Shown here piece after piece: positions 6,497-13,482 of a DNA stretch of 13,482 nucleotides. The stretch is taken from positions 1-13,482 of the forward strand of contig CAMDHL010000031.1 of NCBI GenBank assembly GCA_945898105.1, written 5' to 3'. This stretch comes from Comamonas sp. lk. GTDB taxonomy: Bacteria; Pseudomonadota; Gammaproteobacteria; Burkholderiales; Burkholderiaceae_C. A program made the translations under genes and the position numbers. The notes beneath the pieces are model-generated. The model saw only the letters and a list, made by a program, of their open reading frames with translations. It had not been told where the DNA came from and did not search any database. Position 1 is the first letter of the stretch, and every line of letters begins with the position of its first letter.

Positions 6497-8227
6497 TTAG
6501 CGAACCTTGCCGGCTTTCCACGCATTGAGCAGCGTGTCATAGGCGATGGTTTGTCCTTTTGGCTTCTCATTAGCCAGCTTCTTCCATGGTGCGCCCTTGT
6601 CGCTCAGCCATTTGGAAGTATCGCTCTTGGGGTTGAGCTTAGGCGCGCACTTGGCCATACCCGCGCGCTCCAGACGGCTCATGACCTGGTCCATTTCCTC
6701 CGCGAGGTTGTCCATGGCTGCCTGCGGGGTCTTCTCACCCGTCACTGCCACCGCCACGTTTTTCCACCAGAGCTGGGCCAACTTGGGATAGTCAGGCACA
6801 TTGGTACCGGTAGGCGTCCAGGCTACGCGGGCCGGGCTGCGGTAGAACTCCACCAAACCACCCAGCTTGGGAGCCATATCGGTCATGGTTTTGGACTGGA
6901 TGTCGCTCTCGCGGATTGGGGTGAGGCCCACCACGGTTTTCTTCAGGGACGTGGTTTTCGCGGTAACGAACTGGGCGTACAGCCAAGCTGCTGCGACTTT
7001 ATCCGGATCGTGGTCTTTGAAGAAGGTCCATGAGCCTACGTCCTGGTAGCCGTTTTGCATACCTTGCTTCCAGTACGGGCCGTTAGGGCCGGGGGCCATG
7101 CGCCATTTCGGAGTTCCGTCGGCATTGACAACTGGCAGGCCAGGTTTGATCATGTCAGCAGTAAAGGCGGTGTACCAGAAGATCTGCTGCGCAATTTGAC
7201 CCTGGGCAGGGACTGGGCCGGCTTCACCGAAGGTCATGCCAATGGCTTCCTTGGGTGAATATTTTTTCATCCAATCGATGTACTTGGTCAAAGCGTAGAC
7301 CGCCGCAGGCGAGTTCGTCGCACCACCGCGGGAGACCGAAGCGCCCACCGGCGTGCACTTGTCATCGGCTACGCGGATACCCCACTCATCAATCGGCAAA
7401 CCGTTAGGAATGCCAACGTCAGCAGTGCCGGCCATGGACAGCCATGCGTCCGTGAAACGCCAGCCCAGCGAAGGATCCTTTTTGCCGTAGTCCATGTGAC
7501 CATAAATTGGCTTACCGTCGATGTTCTTTACATCATTGGTAAAGAAGGCGGCGATGTCTTCATAAGCGCTCCAGTTGAGCGGCACGCCCAAGTCATAGCC
7601 GTACTTGGCTTTGAACTTATCCTTCAAGTCCTTACGGTCGAATAAATCGGCGCGGAACCAGTACAGGTTGGCGAATTGCTGCGTCGGCAATTGGTAAAGC
7701 TTGCCGTCCGGTGCGGTAGTGAAGCTGGTGCCAATAAAGTCTTTGATGTCCAGGCCCGGGTTGGTGTAGTCCTTGCCTGCACCGGTCATGTAATCGGTAA
7801 GGTTCAGAATCTTGCCATAACGGTAGTGGGTACCGATTAGGTCGGAATCGCTAATCCAGCCATCATAAATTGACTTGCCCGATTGCATCGAGGTCTGCAG
7901 TTTTTCAACCACATCGCCCTCTTGAATCAGATCATGCTTGACCTTGATACCGGTGATTTCCTCAAAGGCTTTGGCCAGTGTCTTGGACTCATACTCGTGC
8001 GTCGTGATGGTCTCCGAAACCACCGAGACCTCCTTCACACCCTTGGCTTGCAGCTTTTTGGCCGCCTCGATAAACCACTTCATTTCATCCAACTGCTTTT
8101 CCTTGCTCAGCGTGGATGGTTGGAATTCGCTGTCGATCCATTTTTTGGCTGCTGCTTCGTCTGCCCACGCGCTGTTAGCCAGCAGGCAGGCGACTGCGAC
8201 AGACACCATTGAATACCGTAACTTCAT
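6497..8227 (-). CDS. glpV: Glycerol ABC transporter, periplasmic substrate-binding protein
   Basis: Extracytoplasmic binding protein that probably captures glycerol in the periplasm for the GlpPQ permease. The 576 residues begin with a signal peptide: MKLR, a hydrophobic core, then ANSAWA with predicted cleavage after residue 22 before DEAAAKKW. The mature protein resembles sugar-binding family 1 but is about 150 residues longer than a typical MalE-type protein, as I recall for GlpV homologs (for example Rhizobium leguminosarum). The ATG at 8227 has a strong GAGGAG site about seven bases upstream; an upstream in-frame ATG at 8308 would put 27 charged residues before the signal peptide and is rejected. 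It sits between glpU and glpD. Glycerol as ligand is inferred from the operon, not from binding residues. Confidence 0.9.
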   Translation of the reverse strand: MKLRYSMVSVAVACLLANSAWADEAAAKKWIDSEFQPSTLSKEKQLDEMKWFIEAAKKLQAKGVKEVSVVSETITTHEYESKTLAKAFEEITGIKVKHDLIQEGDVVEKLQTSMQSGKSIYDGWISDSDLIGTHYRYGKILNLTDYMTGAGKDYTNPGLDIKDFIGTSFTTAPDGKLYQLPTQQFANLYWFRADLFDRKDLKDKFKAKYGYDLGVPLNWSAYEDIAAFFTNDVKNIDGKPIYGHMDYGKKDPSLGWRFTDAWLSMAGTADVGIPNGLPIDEWGIRVADDKCTPVGASVSRGGATNSPAAVYALTKYIDWMKKYSPKEAIGMTFGEAGPVPAQGQIAQQIFWYTAFTADMIKPGLPVVNADGTPKWRMAPGPNGPYWKQGMQNGYQDVGSWTFFKDHDPDKVAAAWLYAQFVTAKTTSLKKTVVGLTPIRESDIQSKTMTDMAPKLGGLVEFYRSPARVAWTPTGTNVPDYPKLAQLWWKNVAVAVTGEKTPQAAMDNLAEEMDQVMSRLERAGMAKCAPKLNPKSDTSKWLSDKGAPWKKLANEKPKGQTIAYDTLLNAWKAGKVR

Positions 8228-8274
8228 GCTATGTCTCCTCGATTGATGAACACCCCCTAATTTCAAAGGCAGCT

Positions 8275-8300
8275 TCGGCTCCAGGGGAAAAGGGAACCGA
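8275..8300 (-). other. Stem-loop in the glpU-glpV spacer
   Basis: On the minus strand, TCGGTTCC can pair with GGAGCCGA (eight pairs, one G-U) around a ten-base pyrimidine-rich loop. It lies within the 90-base leader before glpV and is not followed by a T-run, so it is not a terminator. A stabilising or processing element that raises binding-protein expression is one possible role. This is inferred from position only. Confidence 0.4.
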
Positions 8301-8317
8301 TCCTTCACACTCTCTAA

Positions 8318-8626
8318 TTAACCTTTACGCATCACCCAGGCCAGTACGGCCATGGACAGAACAAAACTAAACCAGACTGATGGATCTTCGGGAAGCTCGA
8401 GCAACTTGGCCAGTTGCCCACTCAAACCCAAAAACGCCAGATTCACATAAGCGGCGCAGAGCAGCCCGATAAACAGGCGGTCGCCCCGGGTCGTTTCCAT
8501 GGGCAAAAAGCCTTTGCGCATGACCGTCGGCGACTTGATCTCCCACACCGTCATACCCACCAACATCAGCCCGATGCAAATGAAAAATACCGCCACCGGT
8601 GTCGTCCAGGCCATCCACTCAAACAT
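8318..8626 (-). CDS. glpU: Small integral membrane protein GlpU (DUF2160-like)
   Basis: A 102-residue protein of uncertain function that accompanies this type of glycerol ABC transporter. Three hydrophobic segments are visible, near residues 8-29, 51-70 and 83-99, joined by a polar loop (EIKSPTVMRKGFLPMETTRGDR) and ending VMRKG. It has no catalytic motif and no signal peptide. The ATG at 8626 is preceded by an AGGAG site seven bases upstream; an in-frame extension to 8725 would overlap glpQ and is rejected. Its fixed place between permease and binding protein suggests an accessory subunit of the membrane complex, but this is inference. The name follows the R. leguminosarum glpSTPQUV order as I recall it. 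Confidence 0.85.
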   Translation of the reverse strand: MFEWMAWTTPVAVFFICIGLMLVGMTVWEIKSPTVMRKGFLPMETTRGDRLFIGLLCAAYVNLAFLGLSGQLAKLLELPEDPSVWFSFVLSMAVLAWVMRKG

Positions 8627-8651
8627 TACGCATCTCCTGTTGCATGACGCC

Positions 8652-9464
8652 TTAGACCCGCCCCATGGCGAAGCCCTTGGCAATGTAGTTGCGTACAAAC
8701 CAGATGACGATGGCGCCGGGCACAATCGTCAGCACTCCCGCGGCGGCCAAAGTGGCCCAATCCATACCGGCTGCAGACACGGTGCGCGTCATGGTGGCCA
8801 CAATCGGCTTGGCGTTGACGCTCGTGAGCGTGCGTGCCAGCAGCAACTCCACCCAGCTAAACATGAAACAAAAGAAGGCTGCAACGCCCACACCGGCTTT
8901 AATTAGCGGCAGAAAAATACGCACAAAAAACCGGGGGAAGGAATAACCGTCGATATACGCGGTTTCGTCGATCTCGCGTGGAATGCCACTCATAAAGCCC
9001 TCCAAAATCCAGACCGCCAAAGGCACGTTAAACAAGAGGTGCGCCATGGCCACCGCCAGGTGCGTATCCATCAGACCCACGGTGGTGTAGAGCTGAAAAA
9101 AGGGCAGCAAAAAGACCGCGGGCGGCGTCATGCGATTGGTCAGTAACCAGAAGAACACATGCTTGTCACCCAGGAAGCTGTAACGCGAAAACGCATACGC
9201 CGCCGGCAAGGCCACCGTGATCGACACCACGGTATTTATCGCCACATAAATCAGGCTGTTGATATACCCCGAATACCAGGACACATCGGTCAGGATGAGG
9301 TGGTAGTTTTCCCAGGTGAAGTGCTGGGGAAACAAGGCAAAGTTGGCCAAAATTTCGGTGTTGGTCTTGAAGGACATATTGACCATCCAATACACCGGCA
9401 ACAAGGCAAACGCCATATAGGCGATCAGAAAGATCGAGCGCTTATGAAACCGCTTTTCATGCAT
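8652..9464 (-). CDS. glpQ: Glycerol ABC transporter permease GlpQ (MalG-type)
   Basis: Second inner-membrane permease subunit, 270 residues, predicted six membrane segments. The N-terminal region (RSIFLIAYMAFALLPVYWMV) and the ending FVRNYIAKGFAMGRV are typical of MalG-like carbohydrate permeases. The ATPase-docking EAA loop lies near residues 166-187 (IDETAYIDGYSFPRFFVRIF). The start is the ATG at 9464, because a strong AAGGAGG site lies six bases upstream; an earlier in-frame ATG at 9518 gives a cysteine-rich, non-homologous leader. It overlaps the end of glpP by eight bases (ATGCATGA), pointing to coupled, equimolar synthesis. Not to be confused with E. coli GlpQ, a phosphodiesterase. Confidence 0.92.
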   Translation of the reverse strand: MHEKRFHKRSIFLIAYMAFALLPVYWMVNMSFKTNTEILANFALFPQHFTWENYHLILTDVSWYSGYINSLIYVAINTVVSITVALPAAYAFSRYSFLGDKHVFFWLLTNRMTPPAVFLLPFFQLYTTVGLMDTHLAVAMAHLLFNVPLAVWILEGFMSGIPREIDETAYIDGYSFPRFFVRIFLPLIKAGVGVAAFFCFMFSWVELLLARTLTSVNAKPIVATMTRTVSAAGMDWATLAAAGVLTIVPGAIVIWFVRNYIAKGFAMGRV

Positions 9465-10350
9465 GGCCGGCCTCCTTAGCTTGGGTTCCGACACGCTGCA
9501 TCCAGTTGAACAGCACAAAGCACATCAGCAGAATAATCAGAAAGTAAATTAGCGAGAAGGCGGCTGCAGGCCCCAAGTCAAACTGGCCAACGGCTTTTTG
9601 CGTCAGGAACTGGGACAAGAACGTAGTGGCATTACCCGGGCCGCCGCCGGTGAGTACAAAAGGCTCGGTGTAAATCATGAAGCTATCCATAAAACGCAGC
9701 AGTACGGCGATCATCAACACGCCTCGCATCTTGGGCAGTTGCACATACCAAAACACCGCCAGTTTGCTTGCGCCATCAATGCTGGCGGCCTGGTAGTAGG
9801 CATCCGGGATTGAGCGCAAACCGGCGTAGCCCAAAAGCGCAACCAGCGGCGTCCAATGCCATACATCCATCAGCAAGACGGTAAGCCACGCATGCATGGC
9901 GTTGCCGGTGTAGCTGTACTCGATACCTAAACCCTGCAAGGCCGCGCCCATGAGGCCAATGTCTGAACGCCCGAAGATCTGCCAGATAGTGCCCACCACA
10001 TTCCACGGAATAAGCAGCGACAGGGACACCACCACCAGTACCACAGAGGACTTCCAACCTTGTGCGGGCATTGACAAAGCCAGTGCGATGCCCAGCGGGA
10101 TTTCAATTAGCAGCACTGCCAATGAAAAGGTGATTTGCCGAAGCAAAGCTCCGTGCAGCTCTTCGTCGCGCATGATGGCGACAAACCATTCAGTACCCAC
10201 AAAGATGCGGCGCTCAGGCGAAATAATGTCCTGAACCGAATAGTTCACCACCGTCATCAACGGCAGGATGGCTGAAAAGGCCACACACACCAGCACCGGC
10301 AATATGAGGAACCAGGCCTTCTGGTTGACCGGTTTGTTGCTCGCGCTCAT
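9457..10350 (-). CDS. glpP: Glycerol ABC transporter permease GlpP (MalF-type)
   Basis: First inner-membrane permease subunit, 297 residues. A hydrophilic N-terminus (MSASNKPVNQK) precedes the first membrane segment near residues 13-32, with about six segments overall. The EAA coupling loop is clear at residues 185-206 (YYQAASIDGASKLAVF then WYVQLP), followed by the typical FVLTGGGPGNATTFLS stretch of sugar permeases. The ATG at 10350 overlaps the glpT stop by four bases (ATGA), so translation is probably coupled. Partner is GlpQ; the ATPases GlpS and GlpT dock on both. The protein is shorter than MalF of E. coli because it lacks the large periplasmic loop. Confidence 0.92.
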   Translation of the reverse strand: MSASNKPVNQKAWFLILPVLVCVAFSAILPLMTVVNYSVQDIISPERRIFVGTEWFVAIMRDEELHGALLRQITFSLAVLLIEIPLGIALALSMPAQGWKSSVVLVVVSLSLLIPWNVVGTIWQIFGRSDIGLMGAALQGLGIEYSYTGNAMHAWLTVLLMDVWHWTPLVALLGYAGLRSIPDAYYQAASIDGASKLAVFWYVQLPKMRGVLMIAVLLRFMDSFMIYTEPFVLTGGGPGNATTFLSQFLTQKAVGQFDLGPAAAFSLIYFLIILLMCFVLFNWMQRVGTQAKEAGHA

Positions 10351-11426
10351 GCGACGATCTCCTCGTTGCGGTAAAAACAGCTTTTGTCATTTAGCACCTG
10401 ACACCAGACCGTACTACCGGCCGCAAAAGGTTCGGCCATCATCGCTAAGCGCGCCTTAAACACCTGCCCTTGCAGGCTGGCCGTGACGATGAAGTGGGTA
10501 CCCACATCCTGCACCTGCACCACTTGCATGGCGATGGCGCCTTCGAAACTGTTGCCCGCGCAGCGCACATATTCAGGGCGGATGCCCAGTTTTAAATCCC
10601 CGTGGGGCAAATCACTGTGCGCAGCGGCAAGAGGCAAGACCGTACCGCACACTTGCAATCCTTGCGGCCCCATCTGCGCAGGCAGAAAATTCATGCCTGG
10701 AGAGCCGATGAAATGGCCGACAAAGGTATGCGAAGGCCGCTCAAACAACTGCGCCGCCGTACCCATTTGCACCGCGCGTCCCCGCGTCATCACCACCACT
10801 TGCTGCGCAAAGGTCAGTGCCTCCACTTGGTCATGCGTCACATACACCAAGGTGAGCTTCAACTCGCGGTGTATCTGCTTAAGCTTACGCCGCAACTGCC
10901 ACTTCAGGTGCGGGTCAATCACCGTCAAAGGTTCGTCAAACAACACCGCTGATACGTCCGAGCGCACCAAGCCACGGCCGAGCGAAATTTTTTGCTTCGC
11001 ATCGGCTGCCAGCCCCGATGCACGCTGGTTCAGTTGACCGCTCAAGTCAAGCATTTCGGCAATTTCCCCTACGCGTTTGCGTATTTGCTCAGCTGGCATC
11101 TTTCGGTTGCGCAGCGGAAAGCCCAGGTTTTCTGCCACCGTCATGGTGTCGTAAATCACCGGGAACTGAAACACTTGCGCGATGTTGCGCTGCTGCGGCG
11201 TGGAGCGCGTCATATCCTGACCATCGAAATGCACCGTGCCTTGCGATGGCTGCAGCAAGCCGGACATGAGGTTGAGCATGGTCGTCTTGCCACAGCCAGA
11301 GGGGCCGAGCAAGGCGTAAGCCCCACCATTTTCAAACGACATTTTCAAAGGCAGCAAGGCGTAGTCGCTGTCCTGCTGTGGGTTGGGACGGTAGGCATGG
11401 GCCAGGTCCAGATCAATGCGGGCCAT
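10347..11426 (-). CDS. glpT: Glycerol ABC transporter ATP-binding protein GlpT, with degenerate signature motif
   Basis: MalK/UgpC-like ATPase subunit of 359 residues. Walker A is GPSGCGKTT at 41-49, the Q-loop glutamine is near 87, Walker B AVLFDE ends at catalytic Glu165, and the switch histidine is present (VYVTHDQ, His198). The C-loop that should read LSGGQQQR is instead LAADAKQK at 139-146, so this subunit cannot supply a canonical signature. A C-terminal TOBE-like domain follows from about residue 245 (GMNFLPAQ). The ATG at 11426 lies one base after the glpS stop; a 70-codon upstream extension inside glpS is rejected. This GlpT is unrelated to the E. coli glycerol-3-phosphate antiporter of the same name. 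Confidence 0.92.
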   Translation of the reverse strand: MARIDLDLAHAYRPNPQQDSDYALLPLKMSFENGGAYALLGPSGCGKTTMLNLMSGLLQPSQGTVHFDGQDMTRSTPQQRNIAQVFQFPVIYDTMTVAENLGFPLRNRKMPAEQIRKRVGEIAEMLDLSGQLNQRASGLAADAKQKISLGRGLVRSDVSAVLFDEPLTVIDPHLKWQLRRKLKQIHRELKLTLVYVTHDQVEALTFAQQVVVMTRGRAVQMGTAAQLFERPSHTFVGHFIGSPGMNFLPAQMGPQGLQVCGTVLPLAAAHSDLPHGDLKLGIRPEYVRCAGNSFEGAIAMQVVQVQDVGTHFIVTASLQGQVFKARLAMMAEPFAAGSTVWCQVLNDKSCFYRNEEIVA

Positions 11427-11427
11427 G

Positions 11428-12498
11428 TCAGTGCACCCCTTCGCGCGTAGGCGCCAGTGCCAGCATGCCGGCGCTGTCAAACACATAAACATCCTGTGGC
11501 CGGAAGTACACCGGCATAGCGTCCCCCAGATCAAAGTAGTGCACACCGGCCAGTTGGGCCACCATGGCTCCCAGCGCGGTATCCAAATGCACAAAAGTAT
11601 CCGAGCCGGAAATCTCCGCCAGCGCCACAGTGGCATTCACTGCCACGTCATCCGCCCGCGCCTGCACACGCAGCGCGCTGGCACGCAGCCCCGCCGTGAC
11701 TGCACCGGCCGCCAATGTGCTACCCAAAGCAACGCTGCTGGCATCGGCCAAGACCAGCGCCTGGTCTTGCACACGCGCCGGGAATAAATTCATCGGCGGG
11801 TCACTAAAAGCTGTGGCCACGCGGATCGAGTGGGGCCGCTGAAAAACTTCGGCGGTCGGCCCATATTGCAGCAATTCGCCCGCATCCATGACTGCCGTAT
11901 ACCCCCCGAGCAGCAAAGCCTCACCTGGCTCGGTAGTGGCGTAGACCACAGTGGAATTGCCCGCAGCGAACAATGCGCTGAGTTCGTCGCGTAACTCTTC
12001 GCGTAATTTGTAGTCCAGGTTGACCAGCGGCTCGTCTAGCAACATCAATGGTGCGCCTTTGGCGAGCGCCCTTGCCAAGGCCACACGCTGTTGCTGGCCA
12101 CCAGACAACTCAGAAGGGTATCGGTCCAAAAACATGTCAATGTGCAGCTTTTCGGCGAGGGCCATCACACGCTCGCGCACACCGGATTCGCGCCGCAAAT
12201 TCAGCGGCGATGCAATGTTGTCAAACACCGTCATGGAGGGGTAGTTGATGAATTGTTGGTAGACCATGGACACATTGCGCTGGCGCACTGGCACACCGAC
12301 CACATCCACTCCGTCCACCATTACGCGCCCGCTGCTGGGTACATCCAAGCCGGCCATGATGCGCATAAGGCTGGTTTTGCCGGCTTGTGTGGCGCCCAGC
12401 AAAACGGTGACCGCATCGGGGCGCAGGTTCATATTCAGCGCATACAGCCAATGCTGCGCGCCCACTTTTTTGCTCACGGCTTGAAGACTCAACTCCAT
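11428..12498 (-). CDS. glpS: Glycerol ABC transporter ATP-binding protein GlpS, lacking the switch histidine
   Basis: MalK-like ATPase subunit of 356 residues and first gene of the operon. Walker A is GATQAGKTS at 35-43, the Q-loop glutamine is near 81, the signature is canonical LSGGQQQR at 131-138, and Walker B LMLLDE ends at Glu156. The switch position that should be His is Thr189 (VVYATTEPGEA). A C-terminal TOBE-like domain starts near residue 232 (MNLFPARV). The ATG at 12498 has an AAGGG site about seven bases upstream. The gene faces glpR across a 166-base divergent control region, and glpT follows after one base. Its motif losses complement those of GlpT, suggesting an obligate heterodimer. 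Confidence 0.92.
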   Translation of the reverse strand: MELSLQAVSKKVGAQHWLYALNMNLRPDAVTVLLGATQAGKTSLMRIMAGLDVPSSGRVMVDGVDVVGVPVRQRNVSMVYQQFINYPSMTVFDNIASPLNLRRESGVRERVMALAEKLHIDMFLDRYPSELSGGQQQRVALARALAKGAPLMLLDEPLVNLDYKLREELRDELSALFAAGNSTVVYATTEPGEALLLGGYTAVMDAGELLQYGPTAEVFQRPHSIRVATAFSDPPMNLFPARVQDQALVLADASSVALGSTLAAGAVTAGLRASALRVQARADDVAVNATVALAEISGSDTFVHLDTALGAMVAQLAGVHYFDLGDAMPVYFRPQDVYVFDSAGMLALAPTREGVH

Positions 12499-12664
12499 CA
12501 GACACCCTTGATCGCTCGCACCAATTTAGCGCTGCGTTAATTCGAATATGAGAATTATTGTTCGAAATTATTCGTTTTAACTAGGTGTTTACCCTAAAAC
12601 TATTCCTTTCGGTTCGATTTAAAGTGTGTGTGCTCTCTTTACCCAAGGCTCGGACAATCGGCGC
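12499..12664. promoter_or_regulatory. Divergent glpS-glpR control region with TTCG repeats (likely GlpR operators)
   Basis: This 166-base AT-rich spacer must hold the promoters of glpS (minus) and glpR (plus). TTCG occurs on the plus strand at 12541, 12561, 12571, 12608 and 12613. The first two are full TTCGAA palindromes exactly 20 bases apart, and the third is ten bases further on. An AATTATT direct repeat occurs at 12553 and 12566. E. coli GlpR half-sites contain a TTCG core, so this cluster is the best operator candidate. I could not assign -35 and -10 elements with confidence in either direction. Confidence 0.5.
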
Positions 12665-13432
12665 ATGAACCCCAACCCACGACAAATCAAGCTCTTAAGC
12701 GTAGTGCGGGCGCAAGGCTCGGTCACGGTGGAGCGCCTGGCCGATACGCTGGAAGTGACGCTGCAAACCGTGCGCCGAGATGTGCAGCGACTGGCCGACG
12801 AAGGCCTGCTGGCGCGCTTTCATGGCGGCGTGCGCGTGCCCGGTTCCACCGTGGAAAACCTGGCCTACCCGCAGCGCGAAATCTTGAATGCCCAGGGTAA
12901 AGCACGCATTGCCCGTGCAGTGGCCGATGCCGTGCCCAATGGCTGTTCGCTGCTGCTCAATATCGGCACCACCACCGAGGCGATAGCCCGGGCGCTGACC
13001 AAGCACGAAGGTTTGCGGGTGATTACCAACAACCTCAATGTGGCCGCCATCCTCAGCGCCAACTCGCAAAGCGAAGTGATAGTGGTGGGCGGCGTGGTGC
13101 GCGGGCGCGATCAAGGCATTGTGGGCGAAGCGGCGGTGGACTTTATCCGCCAGTTCAAGGTGGACATCGGCCTGATTGGCATCTCCGCCATCGAATCGGA
13201 CGGCTCACTGCGCGACTTTGACTACCGCGAAGTAAAAGTGTCGCAAACCATTATTTCCCACGCCCGAGAAGTCTGGCTGGCGGCAGATGCCAGTAAGTTC
13301 AACCGCGCCGCGATGGTGGAAGTGGCGCAGCTCACCAGTATTGACCGCCTGTTCTCCGACGCCATTCCGCCTGAGCCTTTTGTGGATTTGATGGCCGAAG
13401 CACAGGTACGATTTACGTTGGCGGCTGATTAA
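12665..13432 (+). CDS. glpR: DeoR-family glycerol-3-phosphate regulon repressor
   Basis: Predicted repressor of the divergent glycerol operon, inactivated by glycerol-3-phosphate in known relatives. The 255 residues contain an N-terminal winged helix-turn-helix at about 5-57 with the DeoR signature (VERLADTLEVTLQTVRRDV, then GLLARFHGGV). The C-terminal sugar-phosphate sensor domain from about 75 has the phosphate-binding NIGTTTEAIA at 99-108, GSLRDFDYREVKVSQ at 180-194, which is characteristic of GlpR, and ADASKF at 207-212. The ATG at 12665 gives the family-typical MNPNPRQIKLL; a GTG 39 bases earlier would add a non-homologous leader. The ribosome binding site is poor. It is the only plus-strand gene in the window. 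Confidence 0.93.
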   Translation: MNPNPRQIKLLSVVRAQGSVTVERLADTLEVTLQTVRRDVQRLADEGLLARFHGGVRVPGSTVENLAYPQREILNAQGKARIARAVADAVPNGCSLLLNIGTTTEAIARALTKHEGLRVITNNLNVAAILSANSQSEVIVVGGVVRGRDQGIVGEAAVDFIRQFKVDIGLIGISAIESDGSLRDFDYREVKVSQTIISHAREVWLAADASKFNRAAMVEVAQLTSIDRLFSDAIPPEPFVDLMAEAQVRFTLAAD

Positions 13433-13482
13433 GTCTGCCACCGGCCTGTTAGCAGCTTTCACGCCCCTTAGGACGTCCAACC

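Noticed and set aside
9465..9518. Upstream ATG giving an 18-residue longer GlpQ
   Set aside because: The extension is cysteine-rich and unlike permease N-termini, overlaps glpP in another frame, and a strong AAGGAGG precedes the inner ATG instead.
11427..11636. 70-residue N-terminal extension of GlpT within glpS
   Set aside because: Tryptophan- and cysteine-rich out-of-frame reading of glpS; the ABC domain starts normally at MARIDLDLAH one base after the glpS stop.
12626..12664. GTG start adding 13 residues to GlpR
   Set aside because: DeoR proteins start just before the RQ..LL helix; the added residues are not conserved in type and would consume part of the promoter region.
1..13482. CRISPR arrays, insertion sequences, tRNA or rRNA genes, attachment sites
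   Set aside because: I saw no regularly spaced repeats, transposase-like frames, terminal inverted repeats or tRNA-like cloverleaf sequences; nearly all of the window is dense coding sequence.
13433..13482. Possible terminator or new gene after glpR
   Set aside because: The 50 bases show no convincing GC stem with T-run and no start with a ribosome binding site; too short to call.

Overview
The window looks like the chromosome of a betaproteobacterium of the order Burkholderiales, probably close to Comamonadaceae (Rhodoferax/Polaromonas-like). The basis is the ribosomal protein sequences (for example the 101-residue zinc-free S14 and the L15 and SecY N-termini), moderate-to-high GC and Shine-Dalgarno-led genes. 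Genus placement is recall-based inference. Apart from the regulator at the right end, every gene lies on the minus strand.

Region A (1-4584, minus): a tightly packed spc ribosomal protein operon read from right to left: rplN, rplX, rplE, rpsN, rpsH, rplF, rplR, rpsE, rpmD, rplO and the first 161 codons of secY, which runs off the left edge. All intergenic gaps are 2-22 bases. Two starts are GTG (rpsN, secY). The order is the standard spc order, but the S10-operon genes that usually precede rplN are absent.

Region B (4585-4751): the 167-base spacer between glpD and rplN. It holds a candidate promoter and a structured leader with a perfect 23-base palindrome (4667-4689). I see no intrinsic terminator there.

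Region C (4752-12498, minus): a complete glycerol uptake and oxidation operon read from right to left: glpS, glpT (two ATPases), glpP, glpQ (two permeases), glpU (small DUF2160-like membrane protein), glpV (periplasmic binding protein) and glpD (glycerol-3-phosphate dehydrogenase). The first four genes overlap or nearly touch. glpV is separated from its neighbours by hairpin-bearing spacers, including a terminator-like hairpin between glpV and glpD. No glycerol kinase gene (glpK) is present in the window.

Region D (12499-13482): an AT-rich divergent control region with repeated TTCG elements, followed on the plus strand by glpR, a DeoR-family repressor that probably controls the operon. The last 50 bases hold nothing I can identify.

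The genes fit one pathway: GlpV binds glycerol in the periplasm, GlpP/GlpQ with GlpS/GlpT import it, a kinase encoded elsewhere would make glycerol-3-phosphate, GlpD oxidises it to dihydroxyacetone phosphate, and GlpR would release repression when glycerol-3-phosphate accumulates. I see no wholly new system. The observations most worth a second look are the complementary loss of ATPase motifs in GlpS and GlpT, the palindrome in the rplN leader, and the direct apposition of a catabolic operon to the spc operon.
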